Below are positions 24,559-33,306 of a stretch of 64,000 nucleotides of DNA, one piece after another. Numbering within the stretch: the stretch's first letter is position 1; each line of letters starts with the position of its first letter. A program made the position numbers and the translations under genes. The notes under the pieces were generated by a model. The model had not been told where the DNA came from and did not search any database. It worked only from the letters and a program-made list of their open reading frames with translations. The DNA lies in assembly GCA_963733135.1 (NCBI GenBank), contig CAVTBX010000003.1, positions 277,526-341,525 of the forward strand, given 5' to 3'. Source of the stretch: CAVTBX01 sp963733135 (lineage in GTDB: Bacteria; Actinomycetota; Thermoleophilia; Gaiellales; Gaiellaceae).

Positions 24559-25126
24559 GCGCCGCCTCGACCGCGGGCCAGTCGTCGTCCGTGATCGAGT
24601 AGTAAGCGGAGTCCCGGAACTCGCCTCCGCGGACGAGCATGTGCTTCCGGAAGATGCCCTCGAACTGCGCGGGGAGCGCGGCGAGGGCGCCGCGGGAGCG
24701 CTCGTTTCGGGCGTCTGTCTTGAACTCCACCCGCATGCAACCGAGCGGCCCGAAGGCGTGGCGCAGGAGCAGCAGCTTCGATTCCACGTTCACTCCCGTC
24801 CCCCACGCGCGCCGTGTATGCCAGGTGTAGCCGATCTCGAGCCCGCGGTGCTCCGGGCGCAGGGTCAGGTACCGGGAGGAGCCGACGGGCTCGCCCGTCT
24901 CGCGGAGGAGGATCGCGTAGGGAGCCGAGACGCCCGCCCTCGCTTCGGCGAGGGCGTCGTCGAACCAGCGCGCGAACGCCTCGGGCTCGTGGGAGACCGT
25001 GTTGAGCCAGCGCCAGACCTCGGGGTCGGCGGCGGCCGCAGCGAGCCCCTCGCGGTGCTCAGGACCGAGCGGCTCGAGCACGACGAGCTCGCCCTCGTGC
25101 CTCGTCAGGAGCGGGTCGAAGGTCAT
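24521..25126 (-). CDS. GNAT acetyltransferase (RimJ/RimL-like)
   Basis: 201-residue GNAT protein of the type that acetylates protein or small-molecule amines. RimJ/L-like features include VVLEPLGPEHREGL at the N-terminus, PVGSSRYLTLRPEHRGLEIG near 85, YTWHTRRAWGTGVNVESK near 105 (acetyl-CoA loop) and VEFKTDARNERSRGAL near 135. The substrate is unknown. It overlaps the end of the CapA-family gene by four bases and so is probably co-transcribed with it. Confidence 0.82.
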   Translation of the reverse strand: MTFDPLLTRHEGELVVLEPLGPEHREGLAAAAADPEVWRWLNTVSHEPEAFARWFDDALAEARAGVSAPYAILLRETGEPVGSSRYLTLRPEHRGLEIGYTWHTRRAWGTGVNVESKLLLLRHAFGPLGCMRVEFKTDARNERSRGALAALPAQFEGIFRKHMLVRGGEFRDSAYYSITDDDWPAVEAALMGRLERLRRGD

Positions 25127-26322
25127 CCGAGCTGTGGCTGGGAGTTAACGATGCGCGCGCGCCGCCAGCCCGTGTCGAGCACGCCCTTGCGGCCGAGCTT
25201 CAGCTTGAGGATGCCGGTCGTGCGCGTCCAGGCCGACGTGCCCGTAAAGACGAAGTTGCCAAGACTCCAGGCGACGAGCTTGCGCCCCTTCGCGCCTCGC
25301 CGCTCCCGCGGCTGGAGCACGTGCGGGTGCGAGCCCAGCACGACGTCGGCGCCGCTTCGCAGAGCCAGGTTGCCCAGCCGGCGCTGGCGGGCGCTCGGCG
25401 AGCCGTCGCGCTCGATTCCCCAGTGGAAGTACGCGACGACGAGGTCGTGCTTCCTCTGCGCGTGTCGCACGTCCGCGGCGACGTACCAGGGGAAGGCGGG
25501 CGTGGTACCGGAGCGGCCCGGCCCGGCGCCGAAGCCGAGCGGCCGGACATCCGAAAAGCCGAGGAAGGCGACGCTGAGCCCGCCGAGCTCGGCGACGGCC
25601 GGCCTGCGGGCGCGTACGAGGTCGCGGCCACCGCCCATCTTCAGGAGGCGGTATCTCCGGATCGCCCGAAGCGTGTCCGAGAACGCCGTACGGCCGTAGT
25701 CGAGCGAGTGATTGTTGGCGAGGCTCACGACGTCGAGGCCGGCGAAGCGCGCGGCTGCTCGAAGCGCCGCAGGCGGGCCGCGGAACGTGAACTCCTTTCC
25801 CGGCCACGGCGCGCCGCGTCGCGAGACGGCGGTCTCGAGGTTCGCGACGGCCACGTCTGCCCTCCTGAGAACGCGTGCGACTCGAAGCCACGGATAGCGG
25901 GGCCCGTAGCGGCGAATGGCCGCACCGACTCCCTCGCCGAACGCCACGTCGCCCACCGCGAAGAGCCTAAGCGGTCGCACGCGGACGCGACCCACGCGCT
26001 GCGCCCGTCCGCCGGCCTCGACCTTGAGACGCCTTAGGCCCGTGCCCGCCAGTCGCGCGCGAAGCGCGTAGTCGCCGAGTGGGCCGCTTCGGCTCTGCGC
26101 GACCATGCGACCGCCGGCGCGGAGGACGACCCGCTCGTCGGGATAGGCGACGCCGCGTACCTCGAGACGCCCGCCAGGCGCCACCCAGCCGGGCAGCGAG
26201 CTCGTGACGCGAATCGGTTTCGCCGCGGCGTCGTCTGCCTCCGCGTCGAACGCGAGCCCGAGCGTGAAGCTGAGCCCGACGAGGGCCCAGGCGAGGCCGT
26301 GACCAGGGCGAGCGACGTGCAC
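25123..26322 (-). CDS. Exported CapA-family (poly-gamma-glutamate synthesis-like) phosphoesterase-fold protein
   Basis: 399-residue protein with an N-terminal hydrophobic segment (about 8-25), a short beta domain (about 40-115), then a CapA/PGA_cap domain: LFAVGDVAFGEGVG near 122, VANLETAVS near 160, SLANNHSLDYG near 202, YFHWGIERDG near 293, GSHPHVLQPRE near 325 and WSLGNFVFTG near 347. These are the metallophosphoesterase-fold motifs of the family. No capB or capC is nearby, so polyglutamate synthesis is not implied. GTG 26322 has GGAGGAA just upstream. Confidence 0.82.
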   Translation of the reverse strand: MHVARPGHGLAWALVGLSFTLGLAFDAEADDAAAKPIRVTSSLPGWVAPGGRLEVRGVAYPDERVVLRAGGRMVAQSRSGPLGDYALRARLAGTGLRRLKVEAGGRAQRVGRVRVRPLRLFAVGDVAFGEGVGAAIRRYGPRYPWLRVARVLRRADVAVANLETAVSRRGAPWPGKEFTFRGPPAALRAAARFAGLDVVSLANNHSLDYGRTAFSDTLRAIRRYRLLKMGGGRDLVRARRPAVAELGGLSVAFLGFSDVRPLGFGAGPGRSGTTPAFPWYVAADVRHAQRKHDLVVAYFHWGIERDGSPSARQRRLGNLALRSGADVVLGSHPHVLQPRERRGAKGRKLVAWSLGNFVFTGTSAWTRTTGILKLKLGRKGVLDTGWRRARIVNSQPQLG

Positions 26323-26357
26323 TTCCTCCTCTACGACGCGGCCGCCGGACCTCCTAG

Positions 26358-27173
26358 CTAGAGGCTCGTGACCGCCTCGAGGTTCGCCAGGGCCTCTCGG
26401 GCGGTGCTCCCGTTCCAGCCCGGCCCGCCGCGGATCACCCTCAGTGAGGGGGACGAGCTCTCGAGGCGATCGAGCTCCGGCTCGGCCTGCGCGGCGGCGC
26501 CCTCCATCGTCGCCGAGAATCCGATTGCGTTCGCGTCGACTTCTTCCGCAAGCTCGAAGGCGTGCGCGAGCGGGGTATCGGCGCCGAGGTAAACGACCTG
26601 CCAGCCGGCCGCGTGGAGCAGAACTCCCAGAGCCAGGAGGCCGCACTCGTGCCGCTCCTCGGGAACGCAGGCGAGGACGATCCGCCCATGCGTGCCGCTG
26701 ACGGCGCCGTTCAGGAGCGAGACGAGCTTGCCGCGGAGGATTTCGGTGAGCTGGTGCTCTTGAGCGACCGTCGCCTCGCCGGCGCTCCAGAGCTCGCCGA
26801 TCCGGTCGAGAGCAGGCCGGAGCACCTCCGAGATCGCGTCCTCGGCGCCGAGGAGCGCGAAGGCCTGGTCGACCGACCTGACGACGCGCTCGGGGCTCGG
26901 TTGAACGGCGCCGGCGACCATCTCGTCGACGAGCTCCGCCGGGCTTCCCGGCGGTGCTTCGCTGCTCCCTGCAAGGAGCCGCGCCGCCTCGCTGATCCGA
27001 TAACCCTCGGCGAGCCGCGCCTTCAACCATTCCACCCGGAGTACGTCTCGCTCCGAGTAGCGGCGGTGCGCGCCGGGAGTTCGCGCGGGCTCGAGCACCC
27101 CGTAACGCTGCTCCCACTTGCGAAGGGTGGCGGACGGAACGCCGGTCTTCCGCGCGATTGCCTGGATGTTCAA
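26358..27173 (-). CDS. MerR-type regulator with cobalamin-binding domain, CarH/LitR-like photoreceptor candidate
   Basis: 271 residues in three parts: MerR winged-helix DNA-binding domain (1-70, with RKWEQRYGVLEPART), a helical bundle (about 75-150) and a B12-binding Rossmann domain (165-271). The bundle has W129, nine residues, then E139-H140, exactly the Wx9EH signature of light-sensing CarH. The B12 domain has ExHxxG (E173, H175, G178) for the axial histidine, followed by YLGADTP and FSATMEG. In CarH, dark AdoB12-bound tetramers repress and light releases them. It is divergent from mrp, with 11-bp direct repeats in the 60-bp spacer. Targets are inferred. Confidence 0.88.
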   Translation of the reverse strand: MNIQAIARKTGVPSATLRKWEQRYGVLEPARTPGAHRRYSERDVLRVEWLKARLAEGYRISEAARLLAGSSEAPPGSPAELVDEMVAGAVQPSPERVVRSVDQAFALLGAEDAISEVLRPALDRIGELWSAGEATVAQEHQLTEILRGKLVSLLNGAVSGTHGRIVLACVPEERHECGLLALGVLLHAAGWQVVYLGADTPLAHAFELAEEVDANAIGFSATMEGAAAQAEPELDRLESSSPSLRVIRGGPGWNGSTAREALANLEAVTSL

Positions 27174-27190
27174 TGGGGCCTCGGCTGCTG

Positions 27191-27209
27191 TTGGACAGCT
27201 CTTTGACAG
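27191..27209 (+). promoter_or_regulatory. Candidate operator of the CarH-like regulator
   Basis: TTGGACAG (27191-27198) and TTTGACAG (27202-27209) are direct repeats with an 11-bp period in the 60-bp spacer between the divergent regulator gene and mrp. CarH operators are known as 11-bp direct repeats bound by the MerR domains of a tetramer. TTGACA within the second repeat could also serve as a -35 box for mrp. Assignment by spacing and position. Confidence 0.5.
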
Positions 27210-27233
27210 ATCCTAGCCCTGCTACGTTAGGTC

Positions 27234-28340
27234 GTGATGCCACCGTCTCGCGAGCAGCTTGATTCCGCCCTGGCGCGGGTCATCGATCCGGAGCTCGGCC
27301 GCTCCGTCGTCGAGCTCGGGATGGTGCGTCGCGCGGAGGTTCGAGACGACGGGACCGCCGAGGTCACGATCGCGCTCACGGTCGTCGGGTGTCCGCTCCG
27401 GGCGAGCTTCCAGGAGCAGGTCGACCGCGAGCTACTGCCACTCGACGGTATCGAGCTTGTCGAACTCTCCTTCGACGTCCTGAGCCAGGAGGAGAAGGAG
27501 GCGCTGACCGCGCGGCTTCGCGGCGGAGTGGCGCCCAGGAGCCAGGGCATGTCCGTCGACGAGAAGACCCGCGTGATCGCGATCGCGAGCGGCAAGGGTG
27601 GAGTCGGGAAGTCGTCGCTCACCGCCAACCTGGCCGCGGCCTTTTCGGGCCTCGGCCACAAGACCGGTGTCGTCGACGCGGACATCTACGGGTTTTCGAT
27701 CCCGCACATGCTCGGCATCGACCAGAAGCCTGTCGTCGTCGACAAGATGATCGTCCCGCCCGTCCGGGGTGACCTGAAGGTGATCTCGATCGGCATGTTC
27801 CTGGACGAGAACCAGCCGGTCATGTGGCGCGGGCCGATGCTCCACCGGGCGCTCGAGCAGTTCCTCTCGGATGTCCACTGGGGCGACCTGGACACGCTCG
27901 TCGTCGACATGCCGCCGGGCACCGGCGATATCGCAATCTCGCTCGGCCAGCTCCTGCCGCGAGCCGAGGTCGTCGTCGTGACGACCCCTCACGCAGCGGC
28001 GCAGCAGGTTGCGGTCCGGGCGGCGCAGATGGCGGTCAAGACAAACCTGCGGCTCCTCGGGGTGGCCGAGAACATGTCGTGCCTCGTCGGCACGGGCCAG
28101 GAGCTCTTCGGTACCGGTGGCGGCGACGCGCTGGCCGCCGAGATCGGAAAGCCCGTCCTGGGCCGCATCCCGTTCGACCCCGAGCTCGGCGCCTACTGCG
28201 ACCGCGGCGAGCCGATGGTGCTCGCCGAGCCGGAGGCCGAGGTCTCCCGGGCGATCGTCGAGCTCGCGGAGGCGATCGCCGCCACCGAGCGAGAGCGCGG
28301 CGTCGGCATCGTCAAGCCGCTGCCCTTGGTTTCGGCTTAG
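27234..28340 (+). CDS. mrp: Mrp/NBP35-family iron-sulfur carrier ATPase
   Basis: 368 residues: an N-terminal MIP18/DUF59 domain (about 5-85, IDPELGRSVVELGMV) and a deviant-Walker ParA-like ATPase domain with IASGKGGVGKSS near 117, DADIYGFSIPHMLG near 147, MWRGPMLHRALEQFL near 196 and VDMPPGTGD near 220. Such proteins bind and deliver Fe-S clusters. The CxxC of many homologues is absent after ENMS (it reads ENMSCLVGTGQELFG), as in other actinobacterial members as far as I recall. GTG 27234 and ATG 27237 are adjacent possible starts. The TAG stop starts repeat A4. Confidence 0.88.
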   Translation: MMPPSREQLDSALARVIDPELGRSVVELGMVRRAEVRDDGTAEVTIALTVVGCPLRASFQEQVDRELLPLDGIELVELSFDVLSQEEKEALTARLRGGVAPRSQGMSVDEKTRVIAIASGKGGVGKSSLTANLAAAFSGLGHKTGVVDADIYGFSIPHMLGIDQKPVVVDKMIVPPVRGDLKVISIGMFLDENQPVMWRGPMLHRALEQFLSDVHWGDLDTLVVDMPPGTGDIAISLGQLLPRAEVVVVTTPHAAAQQVAVRAAQMAVKTNLRLLGVAENMSCLVGTGQELFGTGGGDALAAEIGKPVLGRIPFDPELGAYCDRGEPMVLAEPEAEVSRAIVELAEAIAATERERGVGIVKPLPLVSA

Positions 28341-28380
28341 GAGGCGGCCCGGCGGCCGGGCGAGGCATGCCTCGCCCCTA
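28338..28380 (+). repeat. Family A palindromic repeat, partial copy A4
   Basis: A 20-nt perfect palindrome, GGGCGAGGCATGCCTCGCCC at 28358-28377, is preceded by a CCGG-rich arm and starts at the TAG stop of mrp. Only the first hairpin of the family is present. It lies between mrp and the convergent ku gene and could serve as their terminator. Confidence 0.75.
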
Positions 28381-28431
28381 CGAGCCAAGGTAGGGAGCCG
28401 CCGGCGGGGCCAGTGCGTCTTAACCAGAGGT

Positions 28432-29349
28432 TCAGGTTGGTCGAGCCGCCCTACCGCTCTTGAGGGCCGTTACCAGCTCGTCCTTCGACATGTCCGCGCG
28501 CCCGCGGATGTCTGCCTCCTTGGCGAGGTCGTAGAGCTCGTCCTTCGAGAGCGCGCCGAGTTCGCCTTTCGCACCGGTGCCGCCGCCACCACCGGCCGCC
28601 TCGAGGCTCGCTCGTAACGCGTCGAGGAGATCGGGAGGTCGCTCGGGCTGCTCCTTCGGCTTCGGCGGCGACTTGCCCTTCCGCTTGGCCGAGATGATCT
28701 CGCAGAGCGCGTCCCGGTAGGTGTCCTCGTACTTGTCGACGTCGAAGCTGCCGGCGAAAGACGCGATTAGCTGCCTGGCCATCTCGAGCTCACCCTTGTC
28801 GATCGCGACCCCGTCGGGCGCGATCTCGTCGACCGGCCGGATCTCGTCGGCGAAGAACATCTTCTCGAGCGTGATCGTCCCCTCGCGGATCCGCAGACAG
28901 CCGAGATGCTGCTTCGAGCGCATCACGTACTTGGCGATCGCCGCCAGGTTCGCCTCTTCCATCGCCTGCACGAGCAGGGCGTAGACCCGCTCGCCGCCTG
29001 CGGCAGGCCCGAGGTAGTACGTCCGCTCGAAGTAGATCGGGTCGATCTCCTCGTAGGGCACGAAGTCGCGGATGTCGATCGTCTTGTGGGTCTCGGGCTC
29101 TGCGGCCTCGAAGTCCTCGTCCGACATGTAGACGTACTCGTCCTTCTCCCACTCGAAGGCCCGGACGATCTCGGAGTCTGGGACCGGCTTGCCCTCCTCT
29201 TTGCAGACCTTCTCGTAGCCGATCCGGCTCCCGTCCGGCTCGTGGACGTAGTGGAAATGGAGGTCTTGCTCGTCAATCGCGCTGTACATCCGCACCGGCA
29301 CGTTGACGAGGCCGAACGAGATCGAGCCGCTCCAGATCGCTCTCGGCAC
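28432..29349 (-). CDS. ku: Ku-family DNA end-binding protein
   Basis: Bacterial Ku homodimer subunit for non-homologous end joining, 305 residues. The N-terminus PRAIWSGSISFGLVNVPV is the family hallmark; YEKVCKEEGKPV near 40, EFF-type YFERTYYLGP near 110 and EMARQLIASF near 185 follow. The tail is a KKP-type linker, a glycine-rich stretch and a SAP/Rho-N-like module (LSKDELYDLAKEADIRGR). GTG 29349 is preferred over the longer frame because GGGGGAG lies about nine bases upstream and Ku proteins start at this point. No ligase D gene is visible. Confidence 0.93.
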   Translation of the reverse strand: MPRAIWSGSISFGLVNVPVRMYSAIDEQDLHFHYVHEPDGSRIGYEKVCKEEGKPVPDSEIVRAFEWEKDEYVYMSDEDFEAAEPETHKTIDIRDFVPYEEIDPIYFERTYYLGPAAGGERVYALLVQAMEEANLAAIAKYVMRSKQHLGCLRIREGTITLEKMFFADEIRPVDEIAPDGVAIDKGELEMARQLIASFAGSFDVDKYEDTYRDALCEIISAKRKGKSPPKPKEQPERPPDLLDALRASLEAAGGGGGTGAKGELGALSKDELYDLAKEADIRGRADMSKDELVTALKSGRAARPT

Positions 29350-29487
29350 GTTCTGGATCTCCCCCACGGGAACGCTCGAGAAACGTGAACCCGTCGGCTG
29401 AGGCAAGCCCGAAAGCGCACGATCTTGTCGGGGGCTCACGGCGGGCGCTTCGGTTAGGGTTCGCGCCGGGCCAGCCCGCTTTCACGC

Positions 29488-30507
29488 TTGCGTAGACGGT
29501 CGATCATCCAGATGGTGCTCGTCGGCCTCGTGGTCGGCGCGGCCGTAGCCGTGGTGGCGGTCGTCATCCCCTGGCTGCCTGAGGGCGCCAGCGACGAGAG
29601 CGAGGCGATCGACCTCACCTACTGGGTGGTCACGATCATCTGCATCGTGATCTTCGCGCTCGTTGCGGCCGTCACGATCTATGCGGTTTGGAAGTTCCGC
29701 GCGGCGCCTGACGACCTGGAGGACGGAAAGCCGATCCACGGCAACACGCGGCTTGAGATCGTCTGGACGCTCATCCCGACGATTCTCGTGACGGCGATCT
29801 CGGGGATCAGCGGCTGGGCGCTCCTCGACGTCCAGAACGTCGCGGAGGGGACACGGGTCGTGAACGTGACCGCGCAGCAGTTCGCGTGGAGCTTCAGCTA
29901 TCCGAACGCAGGCGACCGAATGACCGGGGAGCTCGTCCTGGAGCAGGGCACCCCGGTCGAGCTCCGGCTGACCGCGAAGGACGTCCTCCACTCGTTCTGG
30001 GTGCCGGAGTTCCGGATGAAGCAGGACGCGGTGCCGGGCATCACGACGAGCGTCAAGGTGACCCCGAAAGAGCTTGGAACCTACGAGGTGATCTGTACCG
30101 AGCTCTGCGGGCTCGGCCACTCCGTGATGCGGGCGCAGGCGCGCGTGCTCTCATCCGAGGATTACGCGGCGTGGCTCGAGGAGCAGCCCGAAGGAGCCGC
30201 CGCCGGCGGGGGAGGCGGCGGCGATGGCGGCGGCGGGGCCGACGGCGCGGCGATCTTCGCGGAGCTCGGCTGCGGCAGCTGCCATGCGCTCGAGGATGCC
30301 GGCTCCACGGCTCAGGTCGGGCCCAACCTCGATACTGTCCTCGAAGGGGTGGACGCCGACTACGTGGAGACTGCGATCGTCGAGCCGAACGAGGAGATCT
30401 CCCAGGGATTCCAGCCCGGAGTCATGCCTCAGGACTACGGCGAGCGAATCCCTCCCGAGAGCCTCGACGCGCTCGTGGACTACCTGCTCGAGGCGACCGG
30501 GCGGTAG
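29488..30507 (+). CDS. ctaC: Cytochrome c oxidase subunit II with fused cytochrome c domain (caa3 type)
   Basis: 339-residue subunit that receives electrons for the aa3-type oxidase. It has hydrophobic segments at about 8-28, 43-66 and 92-113, then the CuA domain with H168, C203, C207, H211 and M214 (CTELCGLGHSVM). A glycine-rich linker (240-250) leads to a cytochrome c domain with CGSCH at 262-266 and a methionine-containing MPQDYG near 313. The C-terminal heme domain defines the caa3 class. TTG 29488 is the first start of the frame. It is the first gene of the oxidase operon and divergent from ku. Confidence 0.94.
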   Translation: MRRRSIIQMVLVGLVVGAAVAVVAVVIPWLPEGASDESEAIDLTYWVVTIICIVIFALVAAVTIYAVWKFRAAPDDLEDGKPIHGNTRLEIVWTLIPTILVTAISGISGWALLDVQNVAEGTRVVNVTAQQFAWSFSYPNAGDRMTGELVLEQGTPVELRLTAKDVLHSFWVPEFRMKQDAVPGITTSVKVTPKELGTYEVICTELCGLGHSVMRAQARVLSSEDYAAWLEEQPEGAAAGGGGGGDGGGGADGAAIFAELGCGSCHALEDAGSTAQVGPNLDTVLEGVDADYVETAIVEPNEEISQGFQPGVMPQDYGERIPPESLDALVDYLLEATGR

Positions 30508-32472
30508 GTGCTGATGGCGGTCGAGACGAGTCACCACCCTCCGACGCACTCGCCCCACGGGGCTCCGCCGCCGCGCCGCGGGCTCCGCCGCTGGACCGGC
30601 CCTGGCTGGCTGCGCGCGCTGTGGATGACGCCTCTCTTCCTCGCGCTCTCGACCGGCGCCGTTGCGGGCGCCCGCTGGGCTCTCGACTACGACCCGATCC
30701 TCGACTTCCAGCCCTGGGTCACGACCCTCCTCACGGTCGTCCCGTTCGGATTCCTGATCGGGATCGGCGGCTTCGACTACTGGGGCCGCTACATGATGGG
30801 CAAGCCGACCGAGCCCGAGGACCACTCCGGGCACGGGGCCCGGAGCTGGCGCGACTACTTCCGCGTCAACACCGACCACAAGGTGATCGGCGTCCAGTAC
30901 GTCGTCACGACGATCTTCTTCTTCATCGCCGCTGGGCTCATGGCGATGTTCATTCGCGCCGAGCTGGCACAGCCGGGCTCGCAGTTCGTGGACACGGAGA
31001 CCTACAACGGCCTCTTCTCGGTGCACGCGTCGCTCATGATCTTTCTCTTCATCATCCCGGCGTTCGCAGGGCTCGGGAACTACGTCATCCCGCTCATGAT
31101 CGGCGCGCCGGACATGGCCTTCCCGCGCCTGAACGCGCTGTCGTTCTGGCTCCTCCCCATCGCCGGCCTGATGATGCTCGCAAGCTACATCGTGAGCCCG
31201 TTCGCGGCTGGGTGGACGAACTACGCGCCGCTCTCGGAGGTCGCGCCGGACTCGAACATCTTCTTCCAGATGGCGGTCCAGTGGGCGGGCGCGAGCTCGA
31301 TCATGACCGCGCTCAACTTCCTGGTCACGATCATCACGATGCGCGCGCCGGGGATGACTTTCTGGCGCATGCCGCTCCTCGTCTGGGCGAACTTCGCGAC
31401 CTCGACGCTCGTCGTGATCGCGACGCCGTTCATTGCCGGCTCGCAGTTCTTCATCCTGCTCGACCGGGTCTTGCACTTCAACTTCTTCGACCCGAACGAG
31501 GGTGGGAACGTGCTGGCGTACCAGCACATCTTCTGGTTCTACTCGCACCCGGCGGTCTACATCATGATGCTGCCCGGCTTCGGCATCGCCTCGGAGGTGA
31601 TCGCCGTGTTCTCGCGGAAGCCGATCTTCGGCTACCGCCTGATGGCCCTCTCGCTGATGGCGATCCTGGTCCTCGGCTTCTCGGTCTGGGCGCACCACAT
31701 GTTCGTGTCCGGGATGCAGAACTGGCTGCGGATCCCGATGATGGTGACCTCGTTCCTGATCGCCGTCCCGACCGGCATCAAGGTCTTCAGCTGGTTAGCG
31801 ACCCTATGGGAGGGACGGATCAGATTCACCACCCCGATGCTCTTCGGGGTCGGGTTCGTGTCGATGTTCGTCCTGGGCGGGCTCTCCGGGATCTACCTCG
31901 CCTCGGTGCCGATCGACATCCACGCGAGCGACACGTACTACGTGGTCGCTCACATCCACTACGTCCTCTTCGGCGGGTCGCTTTTTACGATCTTCGCGGG
32001 GATCTACTACTGGTTCCCGAAGATGACCGGCCGGATGTACGACGAGCGGCTGGGCAAGATCCACTTCTGGCTGACGTTCGTCGGGTTCAACGTCACGTTC
32101 TTCCCGATGCACTGGCTCGGCCTTCAGGGGATGCCGCGCCGGGTCGCCGACTACGCGCCGGAGTTCGGGACGCTCAACTTCATCATCTCCGTGGCCTCGT
32201 TCGGGCTCGGCGCTTCGACGCTCGTCTTCCTCTACAACATGATCGTGAGCTGGCGGCGCGGCGAGCCGGCGCCCGGGAACCCGTGGCGCGCGCTCACGCT
32301 CGAGTGGCAGGTCTCCTCGCCGCCGCCGATCTTCAACTTCGACGCGATCCCGCAGGTCGTCGGGAGCCCGTATGAGTACGGCGTCCGCGGGGCCCGGCAC
32401 GCGGTCTTGCCCGAGGAGGGCGAGGAGGCCGGAGAGCGTGAGCGTGAGGCCGAGGAGGTCGTCGTCAGGTGA
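30508..32472 (+). CDS. ctaD: Cytochrome c oxidase subunit I
   Basis: Catalytic heme-copper subunit, 654 residues with 12 or more membrane segments. The ligand regions are SVHASLMIFLF (low-spin heme His), FWFYSHPAVYIMMLPGFG (CuB His and the cross-linked Tyr), VWAHHMFVSGM (CuB His pair) and VAHIHYVLFGG (heme a3 and heme a His). GTG 30508 directly follows the ctaC stop, with ATG 30514 as an alternative. The C-terminal tail after residue 600 is charged. It overlaps the next gene by four bases. Confidence 0.96.
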   Translation: MLMAVETSHHPPTHSPHGAPPPRRGLRRWTGPGWLRALWMTPLFLALSTGAVAGARWALDYDPILDFQPWVTTLLTVVPFGFLIGIGGFDYWGRYMMGKPTEPEDHSGHGARSWRDYFRVNTDHKVIGVQYVVTTIFFFIAAGLMAMFIRAELAQPGSQFVDTETYNGLFSVHASLMIFLFIIPAFAGLGNYVIPLMIGAPDMAFPRLNALSFWLLPIAGLMMLASYIVSPFAAGWTNYAPLSEVAPDSNIFFQMAVQWAGASSIMTALNFLVTIITMRAPGMTFWRMPLLVWANFATSTLVVIATPFIAGSQFFILLDRVLHFNFFDPNEGGNVLAYQHIFWFYSHPAVYIMMLPGFGIASEVIAVFSRKPIFGYRLMALSLMAILVLGFSVWAHHMFVSGMQNWLRIPMMVTSFLIAVPTGIKVFSWLATLWEGRIRFTTPMLFGVGFVSMFVLGGLSGIYLASVPIDIHASDTYYVVAHIHYVLFGGSLFTIFAGIYYWFPKMTGRMYDERLGKIHFWLTFVGFNVTFFPMHWLGLQGMPRRVADYAPEFGTLNFIISVASFGLGASTLVFLYNMIVSWRRGEPAPGNPWRALTLEWQVSSPPPIFNFDAIPQVVGSPYEYGVRGARHAVLPEEGEEAGEREREAEEVVVR

Positions 32473-33299
32473 GCGCGGCCGAGCCGCGCCACATCCTCGT
32501 CCTCGCGAACGAGACAGTCGCAGGCAAGACGCTCATCGACGCCCTGAAGAGCCGCGGCTCGTCGGGTCAGGTTCGCGTCACGGTGATCAGCCCGCAGAAC
32601 GACTCGCGGGCCGGCTTCGTCGTGTACGAGACAAGTCGCCGCTCGGCGGCGGAGCGGAGGGTGCGCCGTACGCTCGATCTCCTCCACGAGGCGGGCATCG
32701 CGGCCCGGGGCGCCGTCGTCGATCCGGATCCGCTCCAGGCTCTCCGTGACGGCATCGAGGAGTACCAGCCCGACGAGATCATCGTCTCGACTCACCCTCA
32801 GGTCCGCTCGGGCTGGCTCCGAGGCAACTTCATCGACCGCGCCCGGAAGTGCGCGGGCTCGATTCCGCTCGAGCACGTCGTCGTCGACCTCGAGGCTGAG
32901 CGTGAGACGGCACACGTCCTCGTCGTCGCGAACCAGACGATCGTCGGCGAGCCCCTCCTCGAGGTGATTCGCGAGCGTGCCAAGGAATCGGCGGCCGACT
33001 TCACGCTCGTCGCACCCGCCGACGAGAGCGGCGTCGAACGACGGCTCGAGGCCGCGCTCAGGCAGCTCCGAGCGGCGGGGGTCGAGGCGACCGGGCACAT
33101 CGGGGACGGCGATCCCTACTCCGCGGTCACGAACGCCGTCCACGACGAGCGAGTCGACGAGATCATCATCTCCACCTTTCCCAGCTCGACCTCGGGCTGG
33201 ATGCGCCGTGACCTCGTGGAACGAGTGAAGGAGGCAACCGGCCTCCCGGTCACACACGTTGTGGTGGAGCCGAGCGAAGCGCGGGCGGCGGCGGGCTAG
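32469..33299 (+). CDS. Tandem universal-stress-like (USP-fold) protein inside the oxidase operon
   Basis: 276 residues made of two repeats of a Rossmann-like USP domain (about 5-140 and 142-272). Each starts with a strand such as HILVLANETV or HVLVVANQTI and ends with a PDEIIVSTHPQVRSGWLR- or VDEIIISTFPSSTSGWMRR-type loop, where USP proteins bind nucleotide phosphate. GTG 32469 overlaps the ctaD stop and the gene ends seven bases before ctaE, so it is co-transcribed with the oxidase. A regulatory role for the oxidase is inferred from place only. Confidence 0.75.
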   Translation: MSAAEPRHILVLANETVAGKTLIDALKSRGSSGQVRVTVISPQNDSRAGFVVYETSRRSAAERRVRRTLDLLHEAGIAARGAVVDPDPLQALRDGIEEYQPDEIIVSTHPQVRSGWLRGNFIDRARKCAGSIPLEHVVVDLEAERETAHVLVVANQTIVGEPLLEVIRERAKESAADFTLVAPADESGVERRLEAALRQLRAAGVEATGHIGDGDPYSAVTNAVHDERVDEIIISTFPSSTSGWMRRDLVERVKEATGLPVTHVVVEPSEARAAAG

Positions 33300-33306
33300 A
33301 GACTCC

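Noticed and set aside
25123..27243. A 706-codon minus-strand frame extending CapA upstream
   Set aside because: The extension overlaps the CarH-like gene on the same strand in another frame and has no family similarity; GTG 26322 has a good ribosome-binding site and signal anchor.
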